Positions 16,772-24,585 of a stretch of DNA of 39,643 nt are shown here, piece after piece. The position numbers were made by a program, and so were the translations under genes. Under the pieces are notes generated by a model. The model made no database searches and was not told the origin of the DNA. It worked only from the letters and a program-made list of their open reading frames with translations. The stretch is from Candidatus Delongbacteria bacterium. GTDB taxonomy: Bacteria > UBA4055. Numbering within the stretch: the first letter of the stretch is position 1; each line of letters starts with the position of its first letter. The stretch spans positions 1 through 39,643 of the forward strand of contig JAFGVM010000040.1 of the NCBI GenBank assembly GCA_016937995.1. Direction: 5' to 3'.

Positions 16772-17143
16772 TTAAGATCCTCTGTTACTGCTTCTGTTAC
16801 CTATTTTACTTCCACTCCTTGAACCACCCTGAGGTCCGTTGAAGTTTCCGCCTCTTCCGCCTTGAAAACCTGCTCTGCTGTTACCGTGAAAACCTTTTTC
16901 AGTTTTTGGTTTAGCTTCATTAACTTTTACAGGTCTTCCTTTTATTTCTGCTCCATGCATCTTTTCGATCGCTGCTTCAGCTTCCGCCTGATTTGTCATC
17001 TCAACAAATCCAAATCCTTTTGACCTGCCGCTTAGCTTATCCTTAAGAACAAAAGCTTCAGCTACTTCACCAAACGGTGAAAATGCATTTTTCAGATCCT
17101 CGTCAACCACATCATATGATAGATTCCCTACATAGATCTTCAC
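16772..17143 (-). CDS. RRM-type RNA-binding protein
   Basis: A 123-residue protein with a single RNA recognition motif at 1-80 and a Gly/Arg/Ser/Asn-rich tail. RNP2 is KIYVGNLSYD at 2-11 and RNP1 is RSKGFGFVEM at about 40-49, both with the aromatic residues that stack on RNA. Small bacterial RRM proteins of this form are common in cyanobacteria and FCB bacteria and are often cold-induced; a role in RNA chaperoning is likely. The start is GTG at 17143, four bases after AGGAGG. It is monocistronic and convergent with the secreted protein gene ending at 16704. Confidence 0.9.
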   Translation of the reverse strand: MKIYVGNLSYDVVDEDLKNAFSPFGEVAEAFVLKDKLSGRSKGFGFVEMTNQAEAEAAIEKMHGAEIKGRPVKVNEAKPKTEKGFHGNSRAGFQGGRGGNFNGPQGGSRSGSKIGNRSSNRGS

Positions 17144-17267
17144 AATTCCTCCTATTTATGACTTTTATACCTTTGTTAATTCCAATATACAAAGTTTTGT
17201 GTAGATTTACTATTATTTTTAATTTAAATTAACTGTAACAAAAAATAACATACCGGAGAATATCATT

Positions 17268-18449
17268 ATGAGGAATATGTTTTTTATTCTTTCCTTGCTT
17301 CTTGTTTTAGTATTATTTGGTCAGAGTGCACCGGCTGCTGATAAGCAAGAACTGGGAATAAAGAGAACTTCTGAAGCAATGGATCTGCAGAAGATGAGTA
17401 GCGAGGATATTGAAAAAGAGATCCAGCGAAGAGTAGATGAAGAAGTTAAAAAAATCACAGAAGAGGAAATTCAGCGAAGAGTAGATGAAGAACTTAAAAA
17501 AATGACCGTTAAAAATGAGATCTCCCCTCCGGCGAAAAAAGAGCCTGTCAAGAAAAACTATTTCAGTTCATTTAAAGAAATTCAGTATGCAGAAGAATTG
17601 TATGATAGCGGAAGCAGGATAAAAGCAAGATCGGTTCTGGGAGTATTAAAAAATGACAGTGATAAAAAACTTGCTGAGGAAGCTCATTTCCTGTATATAA
17701 AATGGTTCAGTAATATATATTTACCTGTTATACAAAGATCTGAAAATTATAACAAGGTCCTCAGCTACAACAATGATCTTAAAGAATGTGATGATTTTAA
17801 GAAGACGTATCCCAAAAGTAAATATTTAAAAGAACTGCAGGATATAATGAAAAAAAAAGTAACTTCATTCAATTCGGTCAACAAGGTCCGGAACATGAAT
17901 CTGCTTGATCTTAAGGACAGCTGTTCTGTTGAGTATAAAGGAGATTCAACTTATTCCTGCACGCTTAACAAGACCTTTAAGGACATGGCCGGTAAAGAGC
18001 ATGATCTAAACATAAATATTTCCGGGAAGATCACAAAATATGACCCTTATGGAGATATGCAGGACGAGTGGGATACTTCAGGTTTACTGATCGATGATAA
18101 TTCTGTTATCACAATAATACTTGATAAAGAGAATGAGATCAAATACAAACATCCGATCAGACACAAGCAGTCACCTGAATATGAACTTAGAAGGGTGGAA
18201 GAATACGGTTTCTCCCAGAATAAGACCTGTGTAAAAGAACATAAAGTCGAAAATATTATAAATATAGCCACATATTTATCAGATAATTTAATAATTTCCA
18301 ACCTTGAGGTAAAAACAAAATTCGGCAGGATGGATCAGCTTGCTTCTATGGATGTTATCTATGCTGCAAAGCCTAACGGAAATTTCTTTTCTGACAGATT
18401 TAAATCGAAATGTTATATAGAATTAACAATTGACGAGGTACAAAAATGA
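17268..18449 (+). CDS. Secreted TPR-like protein with coiled-coil insert, paralogue 2
   Basis: A 393-residue protein with a signal peptide (MRNMFFILSLLLVLVLFGQSAPA) behind a CGGAG site. Residues ~45-85 are a coiled coil built from a 16-residue tandem repeat, EEIQRRVDEEVKKIT then EEIQRRVDEELKKMT. The rest aligns with the 345-residue secreted protein at 15667-16704: FKEIQYAEELYDSGSRIKARSVL, LKDSCSVEYKGDSTYSCTLNK, DEWDTSGLLIDDNS and YELRRVEEYG. It overlaps the following barrel gene by ATGA, so the two are coupled. An envelope complex with the barrel is inference. Confidence 0.7.
   Translation: MRNMFFILSLLLVLVLFGQSAPAADKQELGIKRTSEAMDLQKMSSEDIEKEIQRRVDEEVKKITEEEIQRRVDEELKKMTVKNEISPPAKKEPVKKNYFSSFKEIQYAEELYDSGSRIKARSVLGVLKNDSDKKLAEEAHFLYIKWFSNIYLPVIQRSENYNKVLSYNNDLKECDDFKKTYPKSKYLKELQDIMKKKVTSFNSVNKVRNMNLLDLKDSCSVEYKGDSTYSCTLNKTFKDMAGKEHDLNINISGKITKYDPYGDMQDEWDTSGLLIDDNSVITIILDKENEIKYKHPIRHKQSPEYELRRVEEYGFSQNKTCVKEHKVENIINIATYLSDNLIISNLEVKTKFGRMDQLASMDVIYAAKPNGNFFSDRFKSKCYIELTIDEVQK
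17418..17507 (+). repeat. 48-bp in-frame tandem repeat
   Basis: A 42-base block (CAGCGAAGAGTAGATGAAGA core) occurs at 17418-17459 and again at 17466-17507, period 48 bases, which is 16 codons. It encodes the coiled-coil repeat of the secreted paralogue and could vary in copy number. Confidence 0.7.
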
Positions 18450-19171
18450 TAAGAATTCTAATACTGGTCTTTGTTTTAGTTAACGTTGTTTTCAGTCAAT
18501 TTTCAATAGATGCTGAAAGTGGAGTTGCAGGAACTACTTATAACGACATCAGAATTCCTGGAGACACAGGAACTTCATTCTCACTGACAGATGATCTAAA
18601 GGATGAAAGCTTTATATTTTTCAGAGGCAGGTTAAATTATACTTTTGCAAAGAAGCACACACTATCTCTTCTTTATGCCCCATTGAAAATTGAATCTCAC
18701 GGAACTTTAAATGATTCTATCATTTACAGAGATGAAGTATTCATTGCAGGAGAACCCATTGAATCAGTATACCAATTCAATTCATATAGATTAACATACA
18801 GATACATGTGGATACAAAAGGATAAATTCGATTTCGGCATTGGTTTTACTGCAAAGATAAGAGATGCTTACATTAAACTGGAGAACGATGACACTAAAGC
18901 CGGGAAAGAAAATATTGGTTTTGTGCCTATTATAAATTTCTGGTTCGATTACAGGTTCAATGACAGACTTTCTTTCTTGATCGAAGGTGATGCTCTGGCA
19001 GCCCCACAAGGAAGAGCTGAAGATGTTCTCACAGCTTTAACATATAATATTTCTGAAAAGTATAAATTTAAGGCGGGATACAGAATACTTGAGGGCGGAG
19101 CCGATAATGACGAAGTTTATACATTTTCATTGATAAATTACTTCGTAATGGGATTCATTGCGGAATTCTAA
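18446..19171 (+). CDS. Probable outer-membrane beta-barrel protein
   Basis: A 241-residue protein with a short signal peptide (MIRILILVFVLVNVVFSQF). The mature part alternates hydrophobic and polar residues in strand-like stretches (FFRGRLNYTFAKKHTLSLLYAP, SYRLTYRYMWI, FDFGIGFTAKIRD, YKFKAGYRILEGG) and ends in phenylalanine after FVMGFIAEF, the usual C-terminal signature of outer-membrane barrels. About 8-10 strands seem likely. Start ATG overlaps the upstream stop as ATGA. Its 3' end overlaps the convergent dehydrogenase gene by four bases. No specific family is recognised. Confidence 0.65.
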   Translation: MIRILILVFVLVNVVFSQFSIDAESGVAGTTYNDIRIPGDTGTSFSLTDDLKDESFIFFRGRLNYTFAKKHTLSLLYAPLKIESHGTLNDSIIYRDEVFIAGEPIESVYQFNSYRLTYRYMWIQKDKFDFGIGFTAKIRDAYIKLENDDTKAGKENIGFVPIINFWFDYRFNDRLSFLIEGDALAAPQGRAEDVLTALTYNISEKYKFKAGYRILEGGADNDEVYTFSLINYFVMGFIAEF

Positions 19172-20172
19172 TAACCCTCATCAGTATTTACAATATTCTT
19201 AAAATCGGTTCTCCCGGCGGAGAACCTTTTTATATTCTCAATAACTTCACTCCAGCGTTTCAAGTCACTGAATGGTGATGCGGCACGATGAGGAGAAAGA
19301 AGAACATTTTCAAGTTCATTGAACGGGAAGTTGAATGGATACCTCTTCCCTGCTTCATCAGGTTCACATTGATAATCATACCAGACATCAATTGCTGCAG
19401 CTGAGATCTGCTTTTCTTTTAAAGCTTCATAAAGGGCTTTCTCCTCGATAACAGGGCCACGACCGACATTCACTATAATTCCTTCTTTACCAAGCAATTC
19501 AAGCTCTTTCTGACCTATTATACCGGTCGTCTTCTCTGTCAATGGAACTGCAGTTATTAAAATATCAATATCAGTTAGAAATTTATTAAGATCTCTATAC
19601 TCTGTGATCTCTGAAGGATATTCGTATCTTTTTTCTTCAGTCCTTTTTAAAACTGAGAATTGAATATCAAAACCGGAAAGAAATTTGTGAACATTATGAT
19701 TCACATGCCCGTAGCCTAAAAATCCTACATTCCTGTCTCTTAGCGGAATGGATGCAGCTTCACTGTCTCCAAGTCTCCATTTACCGTCCACCATTGCATT
19801 GTGATGAAAATTAACTTTATTCATCAATGATAAAAGTATAGCTACAGTATGCTGAGCTGTGAAATAAGCATTTCCATGTCCGTTAGCTACTGTGATATTC
19901 TGTTCCTTGAAAATATCTATAAAAACTTTAAGATGCTGTACACCTGCACCGGGATTTATAAACAGAGAAAGCCTCTTTGCTTTGCTCAGCAGGTCATCTG
20001 TTGGTCTCCAACCTACCAGAATGTCCATTTCAGGTATAATATCTTCGATCTCACTTTCACTGAGTTCATCTTTAAAATAAAGTTCTGTTTCAATACCGTA
20101 AAGCCCTGACCTTAAAAAGTCTTTCAGATCTGCTCCTGCTTCCCACATAAAATATACTTTAGGTACGATCAT
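19168..20172 (-). CDS. D-isomer-specific 2-hydroxyacid dehydrogenase family protein
   Basis: A 334-residue NAD(P)-dependent oxidoreductase. The Rossmann nucleotide loop is GFLGYGHVN near residues 150-158, where the usual third Gly is Asn. The catalytic Arg lies in GIIVNVGRGPVIEEKAL, and the catalytic His in LLSPHRAASP. A frame-matched TTG precedes the ATG, but the ATG at 20172 has better spacing to GGA, so it was chosen. The substrate 2-oxoacid cannot be told. The gene starts immediately after the stop of the 80-residue membrane gene (20176), so the two are probably one operon. Confidence 0.85.
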   Translation of the reverse strand: MIVPKVYFMWEAGADLKDFLRSGLYGIETELYFKDELSESEIEDIIPEMDILVGWRPTDDLLSKAKRLSLFINPGAGVQHLKVFIDIFKEQNITVANGHGNAYFTAQHTVAILLSLMNKVNFHHNAMVDGKWRLGDSEAASIPLRDRNVGFLGYGHVNHNVHKFLSGFDIQFSVLKRTEEKRYEYPSEITEYRDLNKFLTDIDILITAVPLTEKTTGIIGQKELELLGKEGIIVNVGRGPVIEEKALYEALKEKQISAAAIDVWYDYQCEPDEAGKRYPFNFPFNELENVLLSPHRAASPFSDLKRWSEVIENIKRFSAGRTDFKNIVNTDEGY

Positions 20173-20175
20173 CAA

Positions 20176-20418
20176 CTATCCAATTATTAATAATGAAATG
20201 TAAGGTATCAGGTTGAAGACCAGAAACAAGATCTTGAAATAGGCAATGAACTTGTAAAATATCACAGTAAACTGTTCCTCAGGTATAGGAAAGAACTTGC
20301 TTTGAGTTTTGTAAACTAACTTTGGAGCGAACCAGAATATCAACGACCACAACGTTAAAAGCCCTCCATTGATAATTGAACACCACATGAAAAATTCTGT
20401 CAGCATTTCGATATTCAT
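20176..20418 (-). CDS. Small two-TM membrane protein (DUF6868-like)
   Basis: An 80-residue protein with helices at about 12-33 and 58-79, a basic connecting segment (KLVYKTQSKFFPI), and the ending YFKILFLVFNLIPYISLLIIG. The layout, including WCSIIN at the start and FNLIPYISL at the end, resembles the DUF6868 family of small membrane proteins, from memory. The function is unknown. It is directly upstream of the dehydrogenase with no gap and has an AGGAGG-like site (CAGGAGGATATC) before its ATG. Confidence 0.65.
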   Translation of the reverse strand: MNIEMLTEFFMWCSIINGGLLTLWSLIFWFAPKLVYKTQSKFFPIPEEQFTVIFYKFIAYFKILFLVFNLIPYISLLIIG

Positions 20419-20503
20419 GATATCCTCCTGTAAAAGAATTATTTTCGTATATTCAAATTAACACAAATCAGGCTTAAATGCAATGATATTTGTTTTCAAA
20501 ATC

Positions 20504-20530
20504 AAAAAGACGCGAATTATCGCGTCTTTT
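20504..20530 (-). terminator. Rho-independent terminator
   Basis: AAAAGACGCGA (20505-20515) pairs with TCGCGTCTTTT (20520-20530) across ATTA. The minus strand has a T tract after the stem. It lies 22 bases past the end of the fn3 protein gene at 20552. Confidence 0.75.
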
Positions 20531-20551
20531 CTGTATCTATAGCAGACCTAA

Positions 20552-21421
20552 TTACTTCGAGTTATCAGCTGTCACATAATAGAAATATTTATTACCTGCA
20601 GATACTCCTGTATCAGTAAAACTATTCGTAGCTGAAGTAGCAACTTGAGTAAAAGTTCCGTATGGATCTGTTGACCTGTATATATGATATCCAGTTGCTC
20701 CCGCAGCAACATTCCATGAAAGCTCACACTGAGATGAAGTTACATTTACAGTAATAAGATTCTGTGGAACAGCTAATGGGATACCACCTGAAATGACAAT
20801 ATTATCAATTGCAAATACTTCCTGACTGCTGCTGTTATAAATATTAAATCTGAGTTTTAAAGTATTTCCGGAAGTAGGAATATTATAAAGGAACTGCCTT
20901 AAGCTGTCATCCAGAGCTACTCCGTCACCAACTCCATTTAAGTTGGAATCTTCTGATATTATACTCTCTTCAGAAGTACTGTTCCCTGTAAATTGAAGAA
21001 ATTTAGTCCAGTCTACTCCATTAAAACTATATTCACCAATAACATAATCACTACCAAAGTTACTGGCAATTGATTCATATTCATTCGCTGGCTTAGCACC
21101 CACACTCAAGATCACATCAACAGCATCTAATCCGGAAACATTTATGTCAACGATGTTCAGTGTGGCAGCGGAATCTATACCTGTCTGCCCATGAATATCT
21201 CTTCCTGCCAAATAATAAGTGCCTTGAATACCTTTGAAATCGATGTGTTCTGCTTCAGGGTCTCCGTTAAAACTTCTAGTTATATAATCTTCCGTTGAAA
21301 ATATTCCACCGTTTGAAATGGTATAATTTTGATCTTGAGTCTCAAAATCAACTGATAGTATCGTTTGTGCATAGGACGTAATAGAAAACGTAAATATCAA
21401 AAAATAAATTATATTTTTCAT
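20552..21421 (-). CDS. Secreted fibronectin-type III domain protein
   Basis: A 289-residue exported protein with signal peptide MKNIIYFLIFTFSITSYAQ. The ~200-residue N-terminal domain begins SVDFETQDQNYTISNGG and resembles jelly-roll/lectin-like domains seen in FCB exoproteins. The last ~80 residues are a fibronectin type III fold: PQNLITVNVTSSQCELSWNV then GYHIYRSTDPYGTFT and FYYVTADNSK. It ends right after the fn3 domain without a Por sorting tail, so the protein may be incomplete or use another route. A terminator follows. It lies 21 bases downstream of the broken collar gene. Confidence 0.7.
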   Translation of the reverse strand: MKNIIYFLIFTFSITSYAQTILSVDFETQDQNYTISNGGIFSTEDYITRSFNGDPEAEHIDFKGIQGTYYLAGRDIHGQTGIDSAATLNIVDINVSGLDAVDVILSVGAKPANEYESIASNFGSDYVIGEYSFNGVDWTKFLQFTGNSTSEESIISEDSNLNGVGDGVALDDSLRQFLYNIPTSGNTLKLRFNIYNSSSQEVFAIDNIVISGGIPLAVPQNLITVNVTSSQCELSWNVAAGATGYHIYRSTDPYGTFTQVATSATNSFTDTGVSAGNKYFYYVTADNSK

Positions 21422-21441
21422 AATGTTCCTTAAATTTAATT

Positions 21442-22097
21442 TTACTTTTTCTCTTCTTTACTTCTAGGTGGGTATAATCCTTCTACGCAAATACAGTATC
21501 TGATAGTCAAAAAAGGCTGCATATTTTCATGTGGAGTATTACCACCTGATGCATCAGTAATGAAAGTTCCTGATGTCTGAACAGTACCACTTTTCATTGG
21601 TGTAGTAGCAGAATTAGTTGAGTATACATCTATCTCTGCCCTTGAGGGTGAATTTCCACTTGGAGAATCATCATTTGCCGTACCTGTATCACACATTATA
21701 GTTCCTGTTGAGGTTACTGATCCAGTGTGAGTATGAGAGGGTATCTGAGTTGTGGCCAAATTAACAGTCTCATAACCACCCTGTTGCCCATATTTCTTGG
21801 TGATGTAGAAGATCCATCACCATATCCTATTGGTGCTCTTCCCCTTAAGTCAGGCAATGCAAATGTAGTAATACCATCTCCACCAAACTGATTCGTGATT
21901 ACAGAAAAAAGGGTTTCATTACCTGATATTGGTAACAAACTACCATCACAATCCATATAATCCCTGGGAGCGAAATTACCAGCAAATAGTATTATCTCCC
22001 CAATATAATCACCATCACCTTTAACTTCATTTTCTTCCTGTGCAAACATTGTTCCAATGAACAAGCATAATAAAACAGCTACGATCATTTTTTTCAT
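21442..22097 (-). pseudogene. Signal-peptide-bearing phage tail-collar domain protein, frameshifted
   Basis: Frame one from ATG 22097 gives a signal peptide (MKKMIVAVLLCLFIGTMFAQ) and a tail-collar domain: GEIILFAGNFAPRDYMDCDG and TFALPDLRGRAPIGYGDG. It then derails at about 21790. Frame two continues with GQQGGYETVNLATTQIPSHTHTG to a stop at 21442. The family consensus (RNLGxxGGxETV) shows that one G has been lost from a GGG run (plus-strand CCC at 21787-21789). Tail-collar (MdpB-like) proteins are usually phage or cytoplasmic; here the domain is exported. The break could be a mutation, sequencing error, or slippage at the G run. Confidence 0.75.
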
Positions 22098-22165
22098 AAT
22101 TCCTCCTAAATAATTTTAAATTTTTTTTATAACATAACCCAATTCATATTACTAAGCAATATGAA

Positions 22166-23452
22166 TTAAATTTCAAAGAATATCTTTGCAAATATCAATG
22201 ATGCTGTTATCCCTGCGAGATCAGCCAGTAATGCTGCTTTGATCACATGCCTTGTTTTCACGATCCCAACTGCACCGAAATATACCGCTACAACATAAAA
22301 TGTTGTCTCTGTAGATCCCTGCATAATTGAAGCCAGATATGATGAGAAACTGTTAGGATCATTATTAATTATTTCAGACATTATACCAAATGAGCCACTA
22401 CCCGAAAGCGGTCTTATGATAGCTAAAGGAAGAACATCAGCAGGCATTCCGATAAAATCAGTTACAGGACTTATTACCATAGCAAAAATATCCAGAGCAC
22501 CAGAAGATCTGAACATACCTATTGCAACGAAGATAGCTACCATGAACGGAATTATCCTTACAGCAGTGTTAAAACCCTCTTTTGCCCCGTCGGTAAGAAC
22601 TTCATATACCTTCACATTTTTGATATAGCCTACCAGCAGGAATACTGCTATCAGCAACGGCACCAGCCAGTTCGAGAATCCTTTAAAGAAAGTGTCGAAA
22701 GTAATTGTCTCGACCTTGGTCATATTTATCGCAATAGAAACAGCTATCAGTACAGAGAAAATAACAAAGATGATCACTTTATAAAGCTGAGATCTGTCCT
22801 TAGGTTCTTTGACCTCTTCTGATGTTTCTTTTACTGGTTCAGCTTTTACGTTCTCAACATTAGACTTATCTGAGAAGAATTTACAGGCAAGGATCGCAAC
22901 CGTTGTCGAAACTATAGTTGCCAGTATAGCAGGTATTATGATATTAGCTGGAGAATCTGCACCGGCAACGGCCCTGATAGTTATCACACCGAGAGGAAGT
23001 ATAGTTACACTTGAGGTATTTATAGCAAGAAAAAGTACCATAGAATCAGTTGCTGTACCTTTCTTAGGATTGATCTCATCAAGCTCTTTCATTGCTTTGA
23101 TACCTATCGGTGTTGCTGCATTACCAAGACCAAGCATATTAGCCGAAACATTCATTATTATAGCTGAAAGTGCTGCATGACCTTCCGGGATGTGGGGAAA
23201 TAATCTTTTCATTACTGGATAGATAAGTTTTGATATAAAATTCAGAGCACCAGCAGCCTCAAGCACCTTCATAAGTCCAAGCCATAAAGCCATTGCACCT
23301 ATCAAACCGATCGCAAGTGTTACAGCTGATTTTGCAGAATCGAAACTTGCTTTCGTTATCTCTTCCATATGACCCGTATAAGCTGCTACCACAACTGAGA
23401 TCAGGATCATACCGAGCCATATAGTATTTATCGGTGATGTCTTTTCTTTCAT
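22166..23452 (-). CDS. Nucleoside-recognition (Gate) domain membrane protein, SpmA/SpmB fusion type
   Basis: A 428-residue polytopic protein in which two Gate modules are joined. The N-terminal half corresponds to SpmA (NTIWLGMILISVVVAAYTGH, NASANMLGLGNAATPIGIKAM-like segment at about 107-126), the C-terminal half to SpmB (GAKEGFNTAVRIIPFMVAIFVAIGMFR, RPLSGSGSFGIMSEI, GSTETTFYVVAVYFGAVG). A hydrophilic Lys/Glu-rich linker (about 195-220) separates them. Family members are thought to be transporters of nucleosides or other small molecules; the substrate is unknown here. It is preceded by a repeat-rich spacer and the LysO genes. Confidence 0.8.
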   Translation of the reverse strand: MKEKTSPINTIWLGMILISVVVAAYTGHMEEITKASFDSAKSAVTLAIGLIGAMALWLGLMKVLEAAGALNFISKLIYPVMKRLFPHIPEGHAALSAIIMNVSANMLGLGNAATPIGIKAMKELDEINPKKGTATDSMVLFLAINTSSVTILPLGVITIRAVAGADSPANIIIPAILATIVSTTVAILACKFFSDKSNVENVKAEPVKETSEEVKEPKDRSQLYKVIIFVIFSVLIAVSIAINMTKVETITFDTFFKGFSNWLVPLLIAVFLLVGYIKNVKVYEVLTDGAKEGFNTAVRIIPFMVAIFVAIGMFRSSGALDIFAMVISPVTDFIGMPADVLPLAIIRPLSGSGSFGIMSEIINNDPNSFSSYLASIMQGSTETTFYVVAVYFGAVGIVKTRHVIKAALLADLAGITASLIFAKIFFEI

Positions 23453-23501
23453 GTTTTATTTCCTTATTTTTTTGGGACATGTTGTTGAACCCTAGACCCC
23501 T

Positions 23502-23570
23502 GTCATCCTCGGACAATATCCGGGGATCCATTTTTTTTTGTGGATATCCGTGTCATGCACGAATATGACA
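23502..23570. repeat. Dispersed GTCAT...ATGACA palindromic repeat
   Basis: GTCATCCTCGGACAATATCC...GGATATCCGTGTCATGCACGAATATGACA fills most of the gap before the Gate gene. It is closely related to 6869-6933, and its right half is present inverted at 28099-28127. Confidence 0.65.
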
Positions 23571-23587
23571 TTAATAATTCATTTCCA

Positions 23588-24184
23588 TTACAGAAACATT
23601 GTGACCATGAACGGTACTATGATCGTAAGCACTGTTCCGCTGAATACAGAAATCACAGCGAATTCTTTACCTGAGTAACGGGTTATGATCGGTAATGTCG
23701 TATCCATTGATGTTGCACCACCGGAAGCTATAGGTGCAAGCTTACCGAAATATTTCACCAGTACCGGTGAAGCGACCAGAGTAATTATCTCTCTGATTAT
23801 ATTTGAAAGTAAAGCTATTACTCCCAGCACTTCCCCGCTGATCTTTGTGATATAAATACTTGAAAGACTGTAATAACCGAATCCTGATCCGATCGCCAGA
23901 CATTCATTCAAAGTTATATCTTCGAACAGTACTGAAACTGCTGCAACTCCAAGAAGTGTTCCAACTATCACAGCAAGAGGTACAAATAATATTTTTACAT
24001 GTAGTTTTTTAATAATTCTGAATACTTTCAGATCACAGCCTATGCTTATACCAATCAAAAAGAGAAGAAAATGTAATGCATAAGTGCTTAGATCATCACT
24101 CACAAAGATGATACTTTCATCTATGAAATATCCAAGGAAAATACCCAAAGCAAAAAATATTACAATGATAATACTACTTTTCAT
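23588..24184 (-). CDS. lysO: LysO-family lysine exporter, C-terminal part
   Basis: A 198-residue polytopic protein matching the C-terminal half of the LysO/YbjE family: SIGCDLKVFR at about 48-57, LNECLAIGSGFGYYSLSSIYITK at about 92-114, and IREIITLVASPVLVKYFGKLAPIASGGATSMDTTLPII near 125-165. In E. coli LysO is one ~300-residue chain that exports lysine. Here the N-terminal part is the separate gene at 24174-24461, overlapping by 11 bases, so the two polypeptides probably form one transporter. ATG 24184 sits within the end of the upstream gene. Confidence 0.8.
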   Translation of the reverse strand: MKSSIIIVIFFALGIFLGYFIDESIIFVSDDLSTYALHFLLFLIGISIGCDLKVFRIIKKLHVKILFVPLAVIVGTLLGVAAVSVLFEDITLNECLAIGSGFGYYSLSSIYITKISGEVLGVIALLSNIIREIITLVASPVLVKYFGKLAPIASGGATSMDTTLPIITRYSGKEFAVISVFSGTVLTIIVPFMVTMFL

Positions 24185-24461
24185 CTGCTTTGATATCCTT
24201 GAAGAATAATTTATAGACTATGAAAGAAACTATCGCTGATCCCAGAATTGCTGCTACACTGAGTATCAATGCCTGTAATCCGAGATTATGAAGATTCCTG
24301 ATTATTACTGGATCTTTCCCTACGGAAAATCCAAGAAGAAATAATAAAGCAAGAACAGAGAAGAAAGTGATCTTATCAAGATGTTTTAAGAAATTTTTCT
24401 TTTCTCTTATTATGTAGCCCAGCAGGCTACCCAGTATTAGACATATAAGAACTGTGTTCAT
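24174..24461 (-). CDS. LysO-family N-terminal subunit (DUF340-like)
   Basis: A 95-residue protein with three hydrophobic segments; LILGSLLGYIIREKK at about 8-22 and LALLFLLGFSVGKDPVIIRNL at about 37-57 match the N-terminal third of LysO. It lacks the conserved C-terminal segments, which are supplied by the overlapping 198-residue product downstream. Splitting of LysO into two genes is known in Bacteroidetes and Clostridia, so this is not a fresh break. A frame-shift explanation is unlikely because each frame has its own start. Confidence 0.75.
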   Translation of the reverse strand: MNTVLICLILGSLLGYIIREKKNFLKHLDKITFFSVLALLFLLGFSVGKDPVIIRNLHNLGLQALILSVAAILGSAIVSFIVYKLFFKDIKADEK

Positions 24462-24495
24462 TTGCAGGTTACAGGTTATAGGTTATAGTTCGTTT

Positions 24496-24570
24496 GTCAT
24501 AGCGAGGAATATAATGACGAAGCAATCTAAACTTCTCTAAGATTGCCACACACATTGTGTTCGCAATGAC
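24496..24570. repeat. Nested inverted repeat of the GTCAT...GCAATCT family
   Basis: GTCATAGCGA...GCAATCT and its inverse AGATTGC...TCGCAATGAC face each other across about 10 bases, filling the spacer between aminopeptidase P and LysO genes. The right arm is the inverse of the repeat at 441-475. Confidence 0.65.
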
Positions 24571-24585
24571 CTTATTACTCTGTGG

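Noticed and set aside
22809-23180. 123-codon plus-strand ORF inside the Gate-domain gene
   Set aside because: Antisense shadow of a polytopic membrane protein, with no ribosome site or family resemblance.
23259-23531. 90-codon minus-strand ORF overlapping the start of the Gate gene
   Set aside because: It begins in the 23502-23570 repeat and reads the signal region of the Gate gene in another frame; composition is not protein-like.
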